Assembly (NCBI RefSeq): GCF_002994745.2
Contig: NC_037091.1
Location: forward strand, 5,635,501-5,699,500
Direction: 5' to 3'
From: Rosa chinensis
Taxonomy: Eukaryota > Streptophyta > Magnoliopsida > Rosales > Rosaceae
DNA length: 64,000 nt
Below the pieces are notes generated by a model that saw only the letters and a list, made by a program, of their open reading frames with translations, searched no databases and was not told the DNA's origin. The position numbers and the translations under genes were made by a program. The number at the start of each line of letters is the position of its first letter. The stretch's first letter is position 1. This document shows, in pieces, positions 59,478 through 64,000 of this stretch.

Positions 59478-59649
59478 GTTTCGATCTTCTATAAAAGTTC
59501 TTTCATTGATTCAAAAAAGGAATATATTCAAAAAATCTCGGGTGGACTTCAGCCCAACCGAGTTTGTACTTAGATCCGCCTCTGTCGATAAGGTAACACT
59601 AATGGGATCATCTAAAAGACTAAAATTAAATTTCTATATAATAGTTAGG

Positions 59650-59910
59650 ATTAATTTCAGTTTACGCCCCTAAGGTTTGGGGGTGTCATCATTTCACCCC
59701 CCAAACTCTCAAGTTCACTTTTTTACCCCTTAAACTTTCTAATTTTTGTCTTTCGTGCCCAATTTGTCTGATTTCATCCAATTTGGACGTTAACTCTGAC
59801 TATTTGACCCACTTTGAGGCTAGAATGGTTATTTCAATGCAAAAAAAAAAACCCAAAACAAAAAATAAAAAACCTTTTCCTTCACTTTTCGGTTTCTCTT
59901 TCATCTCCAA

Positions 59911-59949
<39 letters not shown>

Positions 59950-61185
59950 ATCTGCATCTCCAAATCTATCTCTCTCTCTCGACACCTCCCTCACGCACCT
60001 CATCGCCGCCAACTCCTCAGACCCCTCCCTTTCCTTCGAGTCCACCTCTGCCTTCCTCTCCTGCTTCTCCATCTCCAAGTCCTCCTTCAACTGCCAACTC
60101 GCCCAGTGCCGACTCACCGATCCCACTCACCTCAAACCCTTCCTCGACGAAATCTCCGCCTCTATATCCGACTTCGAGAAGCTCGTCGTCGAGAACTCTT
60201 ACTTCTTCCCCTCGTACAAAGTCCAATCGTCGCTAAAAACGATCTCCAATCTGAGCTGAGTAAAAGTAAAAGAGAACAACAGAAGCTGAAGAAGATAGCG
60301 GCGACGGCTTATGACTACAACGACCTGAGATGGGCTGACTACTGGGCCAACATCCTCATCCCTCCTCACATGGCCTCTAGCCCTGATGTCATCAGCCATT
60401 TCAATCAGAAGTTCTATAAACGCTATATTGTGAGCAGCCGGCTCTCTCTCTGTTCTGTTCTGCTCTGTTCTTCAATTTCAAATCTTTACTAGGATTGATT
60501 GCTGATCAGTGTTTTTTGCTTGCCAATTTGGACTCTGGAGCCTGGAATCTCATCTGGGTTTTATCTGTTTTGGGTGATTTGGGATTGGGTTTATGGGGTT
60601 TTGTTCTTTGGTGGGTTGTGAATTTGTTTTATTGGGTTTTGATAGTTTTTTTCTTTGGTGAGTTGTGAATTTGGTTATTTCTTGAGTATGATGAAAATGA
60701 CAATCCGTGAGTCTTTGTTTCTGATTCCATTTCTTTTCATTCGCAAATTTACAATTGGAGATTATGATGGGAATGCTGCAAGTTCAGTCTCGGAGCAGTT
60801 TTCCCAACTAAAATGAATGGTGGCAATGCTTTATCTTCTGAGCTCATGGATCATGGTCATTGCCAGCACGGTGGTGGTAAGCGGAGCATGGAGCGCGACG
60901 GTGACGGTGGGAGGAGAAATGGTTTTAGGGAGAGAGAGGTCGAAACTTTTTATTTTTTTCCTTTTTCAAAATTTTGAAATGACCATTTTAGCCTCAAAGT
61001 GGGTCAAATAGTCAGAGTTAACGTCCAAATTTGAAGGAATCAGAGAAATTGGGCACGGAAGACAAAAATTGGAAAGTTCAGAGGGTAAAAAAGTGAAATT
61101 GTGAGTTTGGGGGATGAAATGATCACACCCCCAAACCTCGGGGGGGGGGGGGGGTAAACTGAAATTAATCATAATAGTTAATAGA
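59650..61185 (+). mobile_element. Pack-MULE with about 200-bp terminal inverted repeats
   Basis: The arms (59650-59840 and 60975-61185) begin GGATTAATTTCAGTTTA and end TAAACTGAAATTAATC and are reverse complements with several indels, including a G15-16 run in the right arm at 61141. The 9 bp TAATAGTTA flank both sides, the Mutator length. The interior carries a host exon (59960-60430) and no transposase. Confidence 0.85.
59945..60432 (+). pseudogene. captured first exon of a conserved plant protein, frameshifted
   Basis: One frame gives a Ser-rich leader (SLTHLIAANSSDPSLSF) and a helical part (FLDEISASISDFEKLVVENS). After one missing A in an A-run at about 60235 the protein continues in another frame: SELSKSKREQQKLKKIAATA and RWADYWANILIPPHMAS, up to FYKRYI and a donor (GTGAGC) at 60433. 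The YDY-D-RWADYW-N-LIPPH string occurs in a plant protein family whose function I do not know. No further exons. Confidence 0.65.
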
Positions 61186-61613
61186 TGGCAGTACTCCAAT
61201 TTCATATTAAATACCTTTAACTAGATTATAAAATCTCTTTGATAAAAAAAAAAATAATAATAATAATAATGAAAATATAAAATAAAAAAAGATTATAAAA
61301 TCTCGATCTCTTTTACGGTCGCACTCTACCCACGGTTGCGTTGTGTCCTTGTGAGCCAACTACAAAGCACACCACCCTTTTACACTTTTTTATTTTATTT
61401 TTTTATGTAAAGAGAATTTCATTGAAAGAGACTAGCTCAGATGGTTACAATCATATTGAAGTACATCTATAATACAATTTGGGAGCTTGGTGGAGCCAAG
61501 ACTCCTTTTGACTAGATTCAAAACCGATACGAGCTAGTCTGTGCGCGAACTTGGTTGCAATTTCTGGGGGCAAAACTGATTTGTGCTTCGTGTAACTACA
61601 TCTAGAGGTCATG
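61186..61613. other. no gene recognised
   Basis: Contains (AAT)n at 61250-61270 and a stretch (61400-61610) that could be the antisense of a LINE RNase H tail; not confirmed. Confidence 0.35.
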
Positions 61614-64000
61614 TGTAAAGCCCCGTACCTTAAAATCTTTATTAGTTACTTTTTTTTTACCGTTATTGATCGAGGAGTTGACTTTTCTTTATCCGTTGAG
61701 TTAAGGAATTTATTTGAGAACGTCGTTGTTCATGGAAAATCGAGTTCGTGAACATATAGTTTGTTTAAATCGGAGCTTCTACGGAAAAGTTTTGACCAAA
61801 ATAGAAATTTCTATTTTTGGAAGATTTTTTTTAAAAGGGGGTTTCCCTTTTGGGAAGAGAGAGAGAAGTCAACAGATCAAAAAGAGAAGAAACGGGACAA
61901 ACCCGAGCTACCATCTCCCCCCCCCCCCCCCCCCTCGCCCCTTTTCGCCGCTGAACTTCTTCCGGCGATTTTGTCGCCGTCCGGCCACCCCAGGACGAAC
62001 CGCTTGGCATGGCGTGATCCTCTCCTCCTTCTCTACCTAGTCATGTAAGTGTTTCACCTTGGGTAGCTTTGGTTTTTGAGATTTGAAGAGGAAATTTCCA
62101 GAAATGGGGAAATCGGGTTCTACCTTGATCTTCGATTTCCGGCGGTTTCTGGCCTGATTCTTTGAGGGTTTTGGTTGTTGGGGAAGTGATGAACGTGTTC
62201 TTAACCTTGTTGCAGCTCGTTTTGATTGGTGGTGGAAGATTTGAAGGTGTTTGAGACTGTGAACAGTACCGTGAACAGTAACTGTCGAATTCTTGGGTTC
62301 TTGTTTGATTTTTCCGGACATTTCTGCTTGAATTTGGTTGTTGTTGCAGGTATAGAAACTGTTAGATTTAATCTATGAATTTTGTGTTAGATTTAAGGTT
62401 GTTTGGATAGTGAGTTCCTTGGAGTTTTGATGTTGGATGTGGTTCTAAGGGTGTTAAGATTTTAATCTTGGGTTGAGAACTTGTTGTCATATTTTTAGTG
62501 ATGAGTTGAGATTGTTGAGAGGTTGGAGAAGTAAAGTGGGTTTCAAATGTCAAAAGAGAAATTGGAAATTTGGAAGAAAATGTTTTGTTGTAATCTTGTT
62601 GGCTAATTGTTGGTGGAGAAATTGGAGAAAGAATTTGGAAATTTTGAAAAGGGAATAATTTTATAATTTGGTGGTTAAGTATAGTTAAGGAGTTGGAATT
62701 AAATTGGCCAAGTTGTTGAGCGATCCTTGTGAAGGTTAAAGTTTCCTTGAGGACGTGGAAATCATAAAGAAAATTATGAAATTGGAGAATTTGGTTGTTA
62801 GAGGAATTATGTGTAATGAGTATTATTTTCCAAAGGATTAAGCTTTGTTTATTAGATTATTTCCTTCTTGAGGTTAACTATATCATGCCCATTTACTACA
62901 GGACGTACTGAGCCCTCGAGCGAGGAGGACACGGGCAGGCAGCAGGATTAGCTGCGAGACTCACCTGTGAGTGGACTTTAGCTGCGAGACTCACCTGTGA
63001 GTGGACTTTGATTTTATTTAAATAATGCATGCAGCATGGTATTAAGTTTTTATTTGTATACTATTTGAGTAAATGTGATCTTTGTGAAAAGAGGAGAATT
63101 TAAAGAAAGGAGTTGACAGGAGGCTATCTTTAGCGCATGCGTATGTTACCTAGTTGGCAGTCCCTTCTAGGTAATAGTATGGTTGGCAGTCCCTTCCAGA
63201 CTACAGCCCGGTTGGCAGTCCCATCCGATGCGTCACCTGGTTGGCAGTCCCTTCCAGATGACATGAGGTAGTTAGTTGGCAGTCCCTTCTAACTACCTGT
63301 GGCTAGTTGGCAGTCCCTTCTACCCACCGCCTCCTATTCCGGTTGGCAGTCCCTTCCGATGCGTCATTTGGGTGGCAGTCCCTCCCAGATGGCATGAGAT
63401 GATTAGGAAGCAGTCCTTCCTAATCATCAAATGAGTTTTCTTGAAAATGATTGAGTTGGAAATATTGTGGAATCTCGCTGCATGTTGGTTTTGTTAACAA
63501 GAGAAATGGGGAAGCATTCAATTAATCGTTTCATAACTTATTTCAGTTTTGTCCACTCACTCTAACGGTTTTTAAATGTTTTCCCCTGGGCCCTTCGTTT
63601 TTCAAATGCCCAGATTTCAGATTTGCCGAGATCGCATCCAGGAACTAGAGGCTTTGGAGTCAACGCTTCTGTTTTGTCCGTAGGTTATTACTTAACCCTA
63701 CCTTGTATGATATCGGCTTAGTTATGTAGAACTGCTCTGATAACTTTTTTGAATTTGGGGAACGTTATTGTTTGAAAATCTGTTACCGTATTGAAGTTGT
63801 GTGGAATTTGTACTTTCTGAATGTAACTTATACAGGTAGAATGTAAATATTTGGAGTGTGCATGTGAGTAGGAGTTTTGTGAAATTTTTGGGTAGCCTAT
63901 TTTAGGGGAGGTTCTGTCGATTTTTCAGTAGGATTTCACCTGAAGTGGGCCCCACAGGCTCGTATATGGGTTTCGGGGTGAAACTTGGGTCGGGTTCTGT
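61614..64000 (+). mobile_element. LTR, family B, cut by the window end
   Basis: Begins TGTAAAGCCCCGTACC. The last bases of the window, GGGTCGGGTTCTGT, are two bases short of the family B terminus TGTCA. It is a plus-strand relative of the minus-strand solo LTR at 10863-13512, which ends the same way. It contains C18 at 61917, a GC-rich leader-like stretch, a 30-bp tandem duplication (AGCTGCGAGACTCACC, 62950 and 62980) and the hairpin array 63146-63428. Whether it is solo or the 5' LTR of a full element cannot be seen. Confidence 0.82.
63146..63428 (+). repeat. array of nine hairpins sharing the loop GCAGTCC
   Basis: Each unit is stem-loop-stem with a near-constant loop TTGGCAGTCCCTT and a different stem: TTACCTAG/CTAGGTAA, GGTAGTTAG/CTAACTACC, GTCACCTGG/CCAGATGAC, GATGATTAGGAA/TTCCTAATCATC and others. 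Units repeat about every 30 bp. Arms are perfect or have one mismatch in seven units; the third and seventh have only about 3 bp of stem. Confidence 0.88.

Larger units (their letters stand above)
55255..59517 (+). mobile_element. L1-type LINE with RNase H, decayed
   Basis: An 11-bp duplication fixes both ends. The 5' end lacks the gag-like ORF1, so the copy is probably 5'-truncated. ORF2 runs endonuclease, reverse transcriptase, zinc finger, RNase H in several frames. It ends TTGATTCAAAA before the duplication. Confidence 0.9.

Noticed and set aside
61917..61934. C18 and the G16 run at 61141 as functional quadruplex sites
   Set aside because: Single homopolymers, prone to sequencing error and slippage; no supporting context.
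63146..63428. CRISPR-like array (regular short repeats about 30 bp apart)
   Set aside because: Only the loop is constant, spacers are the paired stems, and it lies in a plant LTR; there are no cas genes.

Overview
The window is nuclear DNA of a flowering plant, made almost entirely of nested transposable elements around one intact-looking gene. The evidence is typical plant transposons, spliced plant exons (sterol methyltransferase, cyclopropane synthase, GT61 glycosyltransferase) and the lack of any bacterial gene organisation. The flavour is eudicot, possibly Rosaceae, but I cannot prove the family. No rRNA, tRNA or CRISPR was found.

Layout. 1-2270: unclassified AT-rich DNA with a TATA-bearing remnant and a short tandem repeat. 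2278-22620: an old Ty3/gypsy element on the minus strand (LTR, tRNA-Asp-type primer site, gag, protease). Its protease is split by a 15.8 kb CACTA transposon (2733-18543, TSD AAT). That CACTA carries exons of the sterol methyltransferase SMT1 and a piece of ribosomal protein eL40. It was later hit by a 4.9 kb LTR element carrying fused host-gene pieces (4468-9326), by two solo LTRs (10863-13512 and 14549-17103) and by two MITEs. 22650-27417: dispersed repeats and a terminal-inverted-repeat element. 27423-32158: a complete Ty1/copia element with one in-frame stop. 32164-35340: unclassified DNA, a perfect 42-bp-arm palindrome and a LINE RNase H tail. 35710-46457: a Mutator-type MITE blown apart by a solo LTR, itself invaded by a second CACTA (37161-43176) and another solo LTR (43744-45750). 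46458-53226: the GT61 gene (48384-50631) between two direct copies of a roughly 1.7 kb segment. 55255-59517: an L1-type LINE with an 11-bp TSD. 59650-61185: a Pack-MULE carrying a host exon. 61614-64000: an LTR cut by the window edge.

Main message. Four element types (two CACTA elements, one LTR element, one MULE) have independently picked up host-gene pieces, at least twelve recognisable fragments in all. The second CACTA strings pieces of phosphoglycerate kinase, cyclopropane-fatty-acid synthase, an S2L/WDR82 WD40 protein, a KEA antiporter and a HAD hydrolase in one orientation, with splice sites kept and one fusion inside a single exon. Separately, LTRs of several families hold arrays of small hairpins in which the loop is constant and the stem changes from unit to unit with pairing kept. 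I know of no description of that architecture. All domain calls were made by reading the sequence; no database search was run.
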